Shown piece after piece: positions 8,590 to 16,489 of a stretch of 64,000 nucleotides of DNA. The translations under genes were made by a program, and so were the position numbers. This DNA is from an uncultured Alsobacter sp. (GTDB taxonomy: Bacteria > Pseudomonadota > Alphaproteobacteria > Rhizobiales > Beijerinckiaceae), in contig NZ_CAMFHB010000001.1 of assembly GCF_945952055.1 (NCBI RefSeq), forward strand, positions 247,642-311,641, written 5' to 3'. The notes below the pieces were generated by a model. That model was not told the DNA's origin. It saw nothing but the letters and a program-made list of their open reading frames with translations, and did not search any database. The stretch's first letter is position 1. The number at the start of each line of letters is the position of its first letter.

Positions 8590-10944
8590 TCACTTGCCAG
8601 CGGCGTTGATGATCTGCCAGATGGCGTGGGGCGTCGCCGGCATGTCGACGTGCTTCACGCCGTAGGGCGACAGCGCATCGACGATGGCGTTCATCACCGA
8701 CGGCAGCGACCCGGCGCAGCCCGCCTCGCCGCACCCCTTGGCGCCCAGCGGATTGGTGGCCGTGGGCACGCCGCTGTTCTCGAAAGAGAAGAACGGCACG
8801 TCGGCGGCGCGCGGCATGGCGTAGTCCATGTAGGACCCCGTCACGAGCTGGCCCTCGCCGTCATAGACCGTGCTCTCGTAGAGCGCCTGGCCGATGCCCT
8901 GCACCACGCCGCCATGGAGCTGGCCCTCGACGAGCATCGGGTTCACCAGCGTGCCGAAGTCGTTGACCGTGACGTAGCGGTCGATGGTGATCGCCCCGGT
9001 GTCCGGATCGATCTCGATCTCGGCGACGTGGCAGCCGTTGGGATAGGCCGACGGCGCCTGCTTGAAGACGTGGTCGACGTTCAGCGTCTGCGGCACGTCC
9101 TTGGGCAGCACGAGGCCTTTGCGCAGCCGCTCGGCGAGATCCATGATCCCGACCGACCGGTCGGTGCCGGCGATGGTGAAACGGCCGTTGGCGAACTCGA
9201 TGTCACCGACGCCGGCCTCCAGCACATGGGCCGCGATGGCCTTGCCCTTCTCGACCACCAGCGCGCTGGCTTCCACGATGGCCGCGCCGCTCGCCATGAT
9301 CGACTTGGAGCCACCCGTGCCGCCGCCGGCGATCAGGCGGTCGCTGTCGCCCTGCACGAGGCGGATCTTGTCGAAGGGGACACCGAGGCGGCTCGTCAGC
9401 ACCTGCGCGAAGGCGGTCCAGTGCCCCTGGCCGTAGTCGAGCGTGCCGGTCACGATGGTGACGGTGCCGTCCTCCTCGAAGTGGATGCCCCCCATCTCGT
9501 TGGTCGGGGGCGCCGTCACCTCGAGGTAGCAGCCGATGCCGCGGCCGCGCAGCTTGCCGTTCTTGCGGCTGTCGCGCAGGCGTGTCTTGTAGCCGTCCCA
9601 GTCGGCGGCCTCGATCGCCTTGGCGAAGAGCGCCGGGAAGTCGCCGCTGTCGTAGGTGGTGCCGGCCGGCGTCGACCAGGGCATCTGGTCCGGCTTGATC
9701 AGGTTGCGCTTGCGCAGCGCCACCTTGTCGATGCCCATCTCGGCGGCGGCCGCGTCGATGAGGCGCTCCATGAAGTAGTTGCCCTCGGGGCGCCCCGCGC
9801 CGCGATAGGCGCCGATCGGAACCGTGTTGGTGACCGCGCAGCGCGAGCTCACCTCGACGAGCGGCGTGCGGTACATGCCGATCGAGTTCTTGCCGATGTT
9901 GTTGGTGGCCATCATCGGGCCGACCTGGGTGAGATAGCCGCCCAGGTTGCCGACGCCGGTGAAGCGGGTGGCCAGGAACGTGCCCTTGGCGTCGAGCGCC
10001 AGCTCGGCCTCGAACACCATGTCGCGGCCGTGATGGTCGGAGACGAAGCTCTCCGAGCGCTGGTCGGTCCACTTGACCGGCTTCTTCAGGAGCTTGGCCG
10101 CGTGCAGGAGCCCGACATATTCAGGAAACACCGCGCCCTTCATGCCGAACGAGCCGCCGACATGGCCGGTGACCAGCCGCATCTTGTCGGCCTTCACGCC
10201 CATCGCCTCGGCCAGGTTGTTGCGCTTGCCGAACACGCCCTGGCTGGGCGCGTAGAGGGTGTAGCGCCCGGTCTTGCGGTCGAAGGTGGCGACCGCGGCG
10301 CGCGGCTCCATCGGGTTGACGACCACGCGGTTGTTGACGAGCCGAAGCTTCGTGACGTGGGCCGCCTTGGCGAAGGCGGCGGCGACCTTCTCCGAGTCAC
10401 CGGAGTGGAAGTCGACGATGAGGTTGCCGGGCACGTCGTCGTAGAGCTGCGGTGCGCCGGGGGCGAGCGCTTCGTCCACGGTGGTGACGGCCGGCAGGAC
10501 CTCGATGTCCAGGACGACGGCTTCGGCCGCGTCACGGGCCTGCGCCGCGGTCTTGGCCACCACGAGGGCGACGGGGTCGCCGACGAACCGCACCTTGTCC
10601 ATGGCCAGTGGCTTGCGCACCGGCTTCTTCATCGGCGTGCCGTCGCGATTCTGGAACGCGAACACGCATTTCAGCGTGCCGTAGCCGTTCCCCTCCAGGT
10701 CGGCGCCCGTGTAGACCGCGACCACGCCCTTCATGCCCTTGGCGGTTTCGGTATCGATGCCCTTGATCACGCCGTGGGCGTAGGGGCTGCGCACGAAATG
10801 GGCGTAGAGCTGCCCTTCGATCGAAACGTCGTCCGTGTATCGGCCCTCGCCGCGGACCAGGATCGGATCCTCGTTGCGGGGGACGGGCTGGCCAACGCCG
10901 AACTGCATGGCCGACAGGTCATCGGGAGACGTGCGCACGTTCAT
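8590..10944 (-). CDS. Molybdenum hydroxylase large subunit, CoxL-like (xanthine dehydrogenase family)
   Basis: A 784-aa molybdopterin-cytosine-dinucleotide-binding subunit. Visible motifs are GGSFGMKG (263-270), the active-site loop AYRGAGR (379-385) and the catalytic glutamate Glu740 in GAKGCGEAG. The AYRGAGR loop marks form II / aldehyde-oxidase-like proteins; true CO dehydrogenase has AYxCSFR, so carbon monoxide oxidation is unlikely. These enzymes normally need a FAD medium subunit and a 2Fe-2S small subunit, and neither is encoded next to it. Substrate unknown; aldehydes or N-heterocycles are usual for the group. Confidence 0.9.
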   Translation of the reverse strand: MNVRTSPDDLSAMQFGVGQPVPRNEDPILVRGEGRYTDDVSIEGQLYAHFVRSPYAHGVIKGIDTETAKGMKGVVAVYTGADLEGNGYGTLKCVFAFQNRDGTPMKKPVRKPLAMDKVRFVGDPVALVVAKTAAQARDAAEAVVLDIEVLPAVTTVDEALAPGAPQLYDDVPGNLIVDFHSGDSEKVAAAFAKAAHVTKLRLVNNRVVVNPMEPRAAVATFDRKTGRYTLYAPSQGVFGKRNNLAEAMGVKADKMRLVTGHVGGSFGMKGAVFPEYVGLLHAAKLLKKPVKWTDQRSESFVSDHHGRDMVFEAELALDAKGTFLATRFTGVGNLGGYLTQVGPMMATNNIGKNSIGMYRTPLVEVSSRCAVTNTVPIGAYRGAGRPEGNYFMERLIDAAAAEMGIDKVALRKRNLIKPDQMPWSTPAGTTYDSGDFPALFAKAIEAADWDGYKTRLRDSRKNGKLRGRGIGCYLEVTAPPTNEMGGIHFEEDGTVTIVTGTLDYGQGHWTAFAQVLTSRLGVPFDKIRLVQGDSDRLIAGGGTGGSKSIMASGAAIVEASALVVEKGKAIAAHVLEAGVGDIEFANGRFTIAGTDRSVGIMDLAERLRKGLVLPKDVPQTLNVDHVFKQAPSAYPNGCHVAEIEIDPDTGAITIDRYVTVNDFGTLVNPMLVEGQLHGGVVQGIGQALYESTVYDGEGQLVTGSYMDYAMPRAADVPFFSFENSGVPTATNPLGAKGCGEAGCAGSLPSVMNAIVDALSPYGVKHVDMPATPHAIWQIINAAGK

Positions 10945-11076
10945 GCCAAGGCACCATGATCTGGAAAGACAGGATTGCTGACCAGTTTAGCGCTCGAATC
11001 GCCCGTGGCGATAGGCGTTCGGTCACACCTCCGTTGCTTTCAGGTCATGCGGACCACCCTTGAAGCCCGCAAAGGC

Positions 11077-12060
11077 TCACCAGCGCAGGGCCGGCGTGTG
11101 CACGGGCGCGTCCCACAGGGTCGTCACGGCCTGGTCCAGCATGGTGACCGTCAGCGAGCAGCCGGCCATCTCCAGCGAGGTCACGTAGGAGCCCGTCAGG
11201 AACCGGGTCACGGTCACGCCCTTGCCGGCCAGGATGCGCCGGGCACTGTTCACCATCAGGTAGAGCTCCATCGCGGGCGTGCCGCCGAAGCCGTTGAGCA
11301 GCAGCAGGCATTCCGAGCCGGCCTTCGGACCGAGGTCACCGACGATGGCGCCCAGCATCTCCTCGGCGATCGCGTCGGCGGTGGCGAGCTTCACCCGGCG
11401 GCGACCCGGCTCGCCGTGGATGCCCACGCCCATTTCCATCTCGTCTTCCGCGAGCGTGAAGGTCGGCTTGCCGGCCGCCGGCACGGTGCAGGACGTCAGG
11501 GCCACGCCCATGGACCGGGTGCGGCCGTTGACGTCCTTGCCGAGCGCCTGCAGGTCGGCGAGCCCGCGGCCCTGCTCGGCGGCGGCGCCGACGATCTTTT
11601 CCACGACGAGGGTGCCCGCGACGCCGCGCCGGCCGGTGGAGTAGGTCGACGTCTCGACGGCGACGTCGTCATCCGTCACCACCGTCAGAATCTCGCGGCC
11701 GGCCATCTCGGCCGCCATCTCGAAGTTCATGACGTCGCCCTCGTAGTTCTTCACGATGAAGAGCACGCCCGCGCCGGTGTCGACCGCCTCGGCCGCGGCG
11801 ATCATCTGGTCGGGCGTGGGCGAGGTGAAGACCTGCCCGGGGCACGCGGCATCGAGCATGCCGGCGCCGACGAAGCCCGCATGCAGCGGCTCGTGGCCGG
11901 AGCCGCCGCCCGAGATCAGGGCGGGCTTGCCCGGCTTCAGCGCGCGGCGCCGGACGAACTTGTGCTCCTCGCCCAGCACGAGCAGGTCGGCATGGGCCGC
12001 CACAAAGCCGTCGAGGCTCTCGGTGAGGACGCTGTCGACCGCGTTGATCAGCTTCTTCAT
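11077..12060 (-). CDS. dhaK: Dihydroxyacetone kinase subunit DhaK
   Basis: A 327-aa ketose-binding subunit of the PEP-dependent dihydroxyacetone kinase. The substrate-binding GGGSGHEP is at residues 51-58, and the histidine that binds dihydroxyacetone covalently is His215 in GVGIHGEPG. It works in the cytoplasm with DhaL, which carries ADP, and is recharged through DhaM, HPr and enzyme I, all encoded upstream in the same direction. A GGGAGGG ribosome site precedes the ATG. Related kinases act on erythrulose or other short ketoses, so dihydroxyacetone is the likely but not the only possible substrate. Confidence 0.93.
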   Translation of the reverse strand: MKKLINAVDSVLTESLDGFVAAHADLLVLGEEHKFVRRRALKPGKPALISGGGSGHEPLHAGFVGAGMLDAACPGQVFTSPTPDQMIAAAEAVDTGAGVLFIVKNYEGDVMNFEMAAEMAGREILTVVTDDDVAVETSTYSTGRRGVAGTLVVEKIVGAAAEQGRGLADLQALGKDVNGRTRSMGVALTSCTVPAAGKPTFTLAEDEMEMGVGIHGEPGRRRVKLATADAIAEEMLGAIVGDLGPKAGSECLLLLNGFGGTPAMELYLMVNSARRILAGKGVTVTRFLTGSYVTSLEMAGCSLTVTMLDQAVTTLWDAPVHTPALRW

Positions 12061-12107
12061 GGTCTTCCCTCCCTGCTGCGGCGCCGAGTCACGGGCCGTC
12101 GTCTCGT

Positions 12108-12530
12108 TCAGTTCGTGTCGTCCACGATTGCGGCGATGCTCCGCGCGAACTCGGCGAGCAGGGCATCCACCTTCCGGTTGCGCCTGGGGTCGCCGAGGTC
12201 CGGCACCTCGAGGCGGACCACCCGCTGCCGGCGCGCATCCGGGACCACCTTCAGCCGCGCCGGATGGGCCAGGCCATAGGCGCCGAGGAAAGCCCGCCGT
12301 TCCTCCTGCGAGAAATGGCAGAGCTCGAAGATCGTCTCGAGGTGCTGGGCCGGAATCGGGACGGGATAGGCGGGGTTGGCGATCTGGGACACGAAGGAGC
12401 GGTTCTTGCCGAGCGCGGTTGCCAGACGCTGCCGGGTTCCCGACGGCCGGTTGTCGAGCACCCGCTGCAGGATGCGCTTGTAGTCGCAGACCGCTCCCGC
12501 GTGGTCCCTGGCGGCAGTCTCCTCGCTCAC
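12108..12530 (-). CDS. Small helix-turn-helix protein within the dha operon
   Basis: A 140-aa protein starting at a GTG that overlaps the enzyme I stop (GTGA). Residues about 15-60 look like a lambda-repressor (XRE) fold: DYKRILQRVLDNRPSGTRQR, then LATALGKNRSFVSQIANP as the helix-turn-helix. The C-terminal half is charged (DARRQRVVRLEVPDLGD) and ends in a helix LDALLAEFARSIAAIV-like segment. It lies between the enzyme I and dhaK genes, which suggests a local regulator or an adaptor of the kinase. No characterised homologue is recognised. Longer in-frame extension upstream would run through the enzyme I gene and is rejected. Confidence 0.75.
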   Translation of the reverse strand: MSEETAARDHAGAVCDYKRILQRVLDNRPSGTRQRLATALGKNRSFVSQIANPAYPVPIPAQHLETIFELCHFSQEERRAFLGAYGLAHPARLKVVPDARRQRVVRLEVPDLGDPRRNRKVDALLAEFARSIAAIVDDTN

Positions 12531-14140
12531 GCCGCGTCTCCCGCCCCGCTCGCGAGATCGATGGCCCTGATCGCGAGCTTGGTGCGCCCGAGCGCCGCCG
12601 GCGCGACGGAGACGGTTCGCAATCCGGCCTCCAGCAGCGCCGGGAGCACGTCCGGGTCGCCGCCGGCATCCCCGCACAGGCTGACGTCCAGTCCGCTGGC
12701 GGCCCCGTAGGCCGCCACATGCTCGATCATGCCGAGCACACCCGGATGCAGCGGATCGGCGAGGTCGGCGACGGCCCCGATGTCCCGTCCCGCCGCCGTC
12801 GCATATTGAGTGAGATCATTGGACCCGATGGAGTAGAACGCGGCGTCGAAACGGTCGACGGCGAGGGCGGTGGCCGGCACCTCGACCATAATGCCGAGCG
12901 GCGGCATGACCACCTTGCGCCCGGCCGCGACGAGGGCGTCGTGCTCCTCGACGAGCATGGCGCGGGCGGCTTCCAGTTCGCCGGGCACGGTCACCATGGG
13001 CAGCATCACCTTCACCTGCCCGTAGACGCCGGCCCGCAGCAACGCGCGCAGCTGGACGCGGAACACCTCGGGCCGGGCCAGCGACAGCCGTATGCCCCTG
13101 ACGCCGAGGAAGGGATTGCTCTCCCCGTCGATGGTGAGCCCGGGAATGGGCTTGTCGCCGCCGGCATCGAGCGTGCGGATGGTGACCGGCCGGCCCTGCG
13201 CCCATTCCGCGATGGTGCGGTAGACGCCGAACTGGGCCTCTTCGCCGGGCAGCGAGCCGCGGCCGTGGAACAGGAACTCGGTGCGCACGAGTCCGATGCC
13301 GTCGCAGTGGGCGGGGTCCACGCTCTTGAGCTCGCCGGGGTCGGCGACGTTGATCAGCACCGTGACAGTCGTGCCGTCGCGCGTCGCGGCCGGCGCGGGC
13401 AGGACGGCTGCTGCCTCGCGCAGCGCGGCTTCCTCCACCAGCCGCCGGCTCTCGAACGAGTCCCGCGTCGCCGGTTCCGGATCGAGCACGACCGTGCCGG
13501 CCGCACCATCGACGAGGGCTTCGCCGGACGCGGAGACGATGGCCGGCCCCGCAGCGACCACCATGGGCACGCCACGGGATCGTGCGAGCATGGCGACGTG
13601 GCTCGTCTTCGATCCGGCGGCCAGCACGATCGCCCCGCCCGCGTGCCAGTCGATGGACAGGAACTTGGACGGCGGCATGTCCTCGCCGACCACGACGGCC
13701 CCCGGCGGGACCACGTCGGCTTCGCCGCCAGACAGGATGGTCAGGACCCGGTCGCGGAGATCCTCGAGGTCGGCCGAGCGCGCCTGGAAATATTCGTCGT
13801 CGGATGCGAGGTAGCCGGAGATCTCGGAGGACAGCGCCGTCGACCAGGCCTTGTCGGCAGACGCTCCCGCCGCGACCGCGTCGAAGGCCGGGCGCGACAG
13901 TTCGTCGTCGCCGAGAAGCGCCGCCTGGAAGGCGAGCATGTCGGCGGCATCTCCGCCGGTCTTCTCGGCGAGGGACTCGATGTCGGCCATCGCCCTGCCG
14001 ATGGCATCGGACAATGCGGCGGCTTCCCGGGCCGGGTCGCCCGTGGGAACCCGCTCCCGGCCACCGCCCGCGAGGCGATGGACGGACCCGCAGGCGAACC
14101 CCGGGGATGCGGAACGGCCCGCGATCTGCCGCTCAGCCAT
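12527..14140 (-). CDS. ptsP: PEP-protein phosphotransferase (enzyme I) of the dihydroxyacetone PTS
   Basis: A 537-aa enzyme I, which transfers phosphate from PEP to HPr. The phospho-histidine is His181 in GSKTSHVAMLARSRG. The PEP-binding C-terminal barrel is complete: IGLVRTEFLF, RTLDAGGDKPIPGL, NPFLGVRGIR, GIMVEVPATA, YSIGSNDLTQY, and the active cysteine Cys489 in LCGDAGGDP. Unlike E. coli DhaM, which carries only an N-terminal fragment of enzyme I, this is a full separate enzyme. The ATG overlaps the HPr stop by 8 bases. It has no GAF domain, so it is not the nitrogen-PTS PtsP in the strict sense; the gene symbol is approximate. Confidence 0.9.
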   Translation of the reverse strand: MAERQIAGRSASPGFACGSVHRLAGGGRERVPTGDPAREAAALSDAIGRAMADIESLAEKTGGDAADMLAFQAALLGDDELSRPAFDAVAAGASADKAWSTALSSEISGYLASDDEYFQARSADLEDLRDRVLTILSGGEADVVPPGAVVVGEDMPPSKFLSIDWHAGGAIVLAAGSKTSHVAMLARSRGVPMVVAAGPAIVSASGEALVDGAAGTVVLDPEPATRDSFESRRLVEEAALREAAAVLPAPAATRDGTTVTVLINVADPGELKSVDPAHCDGIGLVRTEFLFHGRGSLPGEEAQFGVYRTIAEWAQGRPVTIRTLDAGGDKPIPGLTIDGESNPFLGVRGIRLSLARPEVFRVQLRALLRAGVYGQVKVMLPMVTVPGELEAARAMLVEEHDALVAAGRKVVMPPLGIMVEVPATALAVDRFDAAFYSIGSNDLTQYATAAGRDIGAVADLADPLHPGVLGMIEHVAAYGAASGLDVSLCGDAGGDPDVLPALLEAGLRTVSVAPAALGRTKLAIRAIDLASGAGDAA

Positions 14141-14435
14141 GAGCGGCCTCGGCATCCGCCTCGTCGAACTTGCGGACCACCAGGTCGACCACGGCAGCCA
14201 CGGCGGCGGCGGCATCGTCGCCCGTTGCCCGCACGTGCAGCGTGGCCCCCTTCGTCGCCTTGACCCGCATCACCTTGACCGGGCTCTTGGCATCGATCCA
14301 GGGGCCGCCGGCCTCCAGCGCGATCTCGACCGACGCCCCGAAGGACTTCGCCAGCTGCGTGAGCTTCACCGAGGGGCGGGCATGCAGCCCGACGGCGTTG
14401 GTCAGAAGGGCAGACGCGGTGACGGTGTTCGACAT
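14133..14435 (-). CDS. HPr family phosphocarrier protein
   Basis: A 100-aa phosphocarrier. The active-site motif is AVGLHARPSVKL with His18 as the phospho-acceptor. It passes phosphate from enzyme I (next gene) to DhaM (previous gene). Length is slightly above the usual 85-90 because of a C-terminal charged tail. The start ATG has GGAGGACC upstream. Its dedicated position inside the dha cluster suggests a private phosphate chain rather than the general nitrogen-PTS. Confidence 0.92.
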   Translation of the reverse strand: MSNTVTASALLTNAVGLHARPSVKLTQLAKSFGASVEIALEAGGPWIDAKSPVKVMRVKATKGATLHVRATGDDAAAAVAAVVDLVVRKFDEADAEAAHG

Positions 14436-14455
14436 GAGGTCCTCCGGCCCGCCTC

Positions 14456-14845
14456 TTACTGGGGCGACAGCTCTTCCGCCATCCTCTTGACGGTGTCGAG
14501 GGGCGATCCCCCCGACGCCTCGGCGGCGGCGATGACGGCGCCCTCGACGATGGGCGCATTGCATACGACGACCCGTGGCCGTCGATCCTCGTCCAGCAAC
14601 TCGATGGCCATCTCGCTGTTGGTCTCGGCGCCGCCGAGATCGACGAGGATGGCGACGCCCGCCTCCGACCACGCCGCATCGATCGCCGCGAGGATGGAGC
14701 CGACGTCCGTCCCGAGGCCGCCGGCCGGATCGCCGCCGGTGTGGGCGAGGGGGACGGCGTCGCCCACCATCTGCCGCACCATGTCGGCGGCGCCCTCGGC
14801 GACCTTCGGGGAATGAGACACGATCACGATCCCGACATTGGCCAT
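14456..14845 (-). CDS. dhaM: Dihydroxyacetone kinase phosphotransfer subunit DhaM (EIIA-Man domain)
   Basis: A 129-aa single-domain EIIA-mannose-type protein that rephosphorylates ADP bound to DhaL. The phospho-histidine is His11 in VIVSHSPKVAEG. LVDLGGAETNSEMAIELL and CNAPIVEGAVIAA are family segments. It lacks the HPr and enzyme I parts fused to E. coli DhaM; these are encoded by the two following genes. It starts 4 bases after the DhaL stop. Confidence 0.92.
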   Translation of the reverse strand: MANVGIVIVSHSPKVAEGAADMVRQMVGDAVPLAHTGGDPAGGLGTDVGSILAAIDAAWSEAGVAILVDLGGAETNSEMAIELLDEDRRPRVVVCNAPIVEGAVIAAAEASGGSPLDTVKRMAEELSPQ

Positions 14846-14849
14846 CGCT

Positions 14850-15440
14850 CTAACCCCGCACCACGCTGGCCACGGCCTCGACCATGAGGCAGGCGGAACG
14901 CGCCCCGGGGTCCATGTGCCCGATGGACCTGTCGCCCAGGAAGGATGCACGGCCGCGGATCGCCTTCATCGGCACGGTGGCCTCCGCGGCGTCTCGCGCC
15001 ACCCTCGCGACGTCCGCGCCCGGATCGGCGGCGAGCGCCGCGTGGACGGGCACCAGCACGTCCAGCATCGTCTTCTGTCCCGGCTCGGACTTGCCGCGCG
15101 CCTTGACGGCGTCGATCGCCGCGCCCAGCGCCCGCACCGCGTCGTCCACACCGGGGTCCGGCCCGATCTCCTTGCCGAGCGTCATGAGCAGCGTGCCGTA
15201 GAGCGGCCCCGACGCACCGCCGACCTTCATCACGAGGGCCATGCCGGCCGCCTTCAGCGCATCGGGCAAAGGCTTGGACGCCACGGTCGGGTCCGCCGCC
15301 ACGGCCTCGAAGCCGCGCTTCATGTTGATGCCGTGGTCGCCGTCACCGATCGCCTGGTCGAGCGTCGTGAGCTCGTCGGCGTGACCGATGATCGTCTCGC
15401 AGACGATGGCGAACAGCTTCGCCTGGGTGATCGCGTCCAT
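14850..15440 (-). CDS. dhaL: Dihydroxyacetone kinase subunit DhaL
   Basis: A 196-aa nucleotide-binding subunit. The magnesium/ADP site is DQAIGDGDHGINM (residues 28-40; Asp33, Asp35 and His36 are the likely ligands), with the later GGASGPLYGTLL and KTMLDVLVP segments. The ATG at 15440 is chosen because GGAAGGA lies about ten bases upstream; a GTG at 15467 that overlaps the preceding ATPase stop would add nine residues. DhaL transfers phosphate from tightly bound ATP to the ketose held by DhaK. Confidence 0.92.
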   Translation of the reverse strand: MDAITQAKLFAIVCETIIGHADELTTLDQAIGDGDHGINMKRGFEAVAADPTVASKPLPDALKAAGMALVMKVGGASGPLYGTLLMTLGKEIGPDPGVDDAVRALGAAIDAVKARGKSEPGQKTMLDVLVPVHAALAADPGADVARVARDAAEATVPMKAIRGRASFLGDRSIGHMDPGARSACLMVEAVASVVRG

Positions 15441-15463
15441 GCCCGTTCCGTCCTTCCCGCCGG

Positions 15464-16489
15464 TCACCCGGCCTGTACCCGTGCGCCGGCCGCGTCGAAG
15501 AAGAGCGGCCGGACGAAGTCGATCGCGACGGTGTCGCCCCGGTCGAGCCCGCTGTCCGGGTCGCTCAGCGTCACCAGGCTGCGGTCGCCCACCGACACGT
15601 GCAGGTGGTTCTGGTCGCCGAGGTGCTCGACCCAGTTGACCTGCCCCGTCACGGCGCCCGTCCCTGCGGCCGCCCTGCGGATGCGCAGGTGTTCCGTGCG
15701 GGCGCCGACCGTCGTCGCACCGTGCGGGGCCGCCAGGGTCGGCGCGAGCGCCAGCGGTAGCAGGTTGATGCCGGGACTGCCGAGCCGGCTCGCCACGTAG
15801 GCGCTCACGGGGTTCTCGTAGATCTCGCGCGGCGAGCCGATCTGGATCAGCCGACCCTGCTCGATGACGCCGATCCGGGTGGCCAGCGTCATCGCCTCGG
15901 TCTGGTCGTGGGTCACGTAGAGGATCGTGGCGCCGAGCTGTTCCTGGATGCGCTTGAGCTCGACCCGCAACTCGGAGCGCAGCTTCGCGTCGAGCGAGGA
16001 GAGCGGCTCGTCCATCAGGTAGATCGACGGCGAGCGCACGAGAGCCCGTCCGATGGCGACGCGCTGCATCTGGCCGCCCGAGAGTTGCGTGGCGCGGTTC
16101 TTCAGCTTGTCCTCGATGCGCAGCAGGCGCGCCACGGAGCGCACCGTCTCCTCGATCTGCGGCTCCGGCACCCGCCGGGCCGGCGAGCGCAGCGGGAAGG
16201 CGAGGTTGTCGTAGACCGAGAGGTGCGGGTAGAGCGAGTACTGCTGGAAGACGAAGGTCACGTTGCGGGCCGCCGGCGGCTCGCGCGTCACGTCGCGCCC
16301 TCCGATGGCGATGCGCCCTGCCTCGGGCTTCTCCAGCCCCGCCACGAGGCGCAGCGTCGTCGTCTTGCCGGCGCCGGTGGGACCGAGCAGCACCACGAAC
16401 TCGCCGTCGGCGATGGTGAGCGAGAGATCCGCGACCGCCTTCACGGCGCCGAAGCTCTTGCCCACGCCTTCGAGAACGACCTCAGCCAT
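15464..16489 (-). CDS. Sugar/polyol ABC importer ATPase 2 (MalK/UgpC type)
   Basis: A 341-aa CUT1 ATPase. Walker A GPTGAGKTT is at 36-44, the signature is LSGGQMQRVAIGRAL, Walker B is IYLMDEPLSSLD, and the H-loop is YVTHDQTEAM. A C-terminal TOBE-like domain follows. It is paired with the ATPase encoded just upstream, with which it overlaps by 8 bases. Two different ATPases in one CUT1 operon resemble the glycerol importer GlpST of rhizobia, which suits the DHA kinase genes that follow directly. Confidence 0.92.
   Translation of the reverse strand: MAEVVLEGVGKSFGAVKAVADLSLTIADGEFVVLLGPTGAGKTTTLRLVAGLEKPEAGRIAIGGRDVTREPPAARNVTFVFQQYSLYPHLSVYDNLAFPLRSPARRVPEPQIEETVRSVARLLRIEDKLKNRATQLSGGQMQRVAIGRALVRSPSIYLMDEPLSSLDAKLRSELRVELKRIQEQLGATILYVTHDQTEAMTLATRIGVIEQGRLIQIGSPREIYENPVSAYVASRLGSPGINLLPLALAPTLAAPHGATTVGARTEHLRIRRAAAGTGAVTGQVNWVEHLGDQNHLHVSVGDRSLVTLSDPDSGLDRGDTVAIDFVRPLFFDAAGARVQAG

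Noticed and set aside
8590..10944. CO dehydrogenase large subunit
   Set aside because: The active-site loop is AYRGAGR and lacks the AYxCSFR of true CO dehydrogenase; the partner subunits are absent.
8503..10959. Long + strand open frame (818 codons) opposite the CoxL-like gene
   Set aside because: It is the antisense shadow of a high-GC gene; its product is rich in Arg, His, Asp and Ala with no domain, while the - strand product has full molybdenum hydroxylase motifs.
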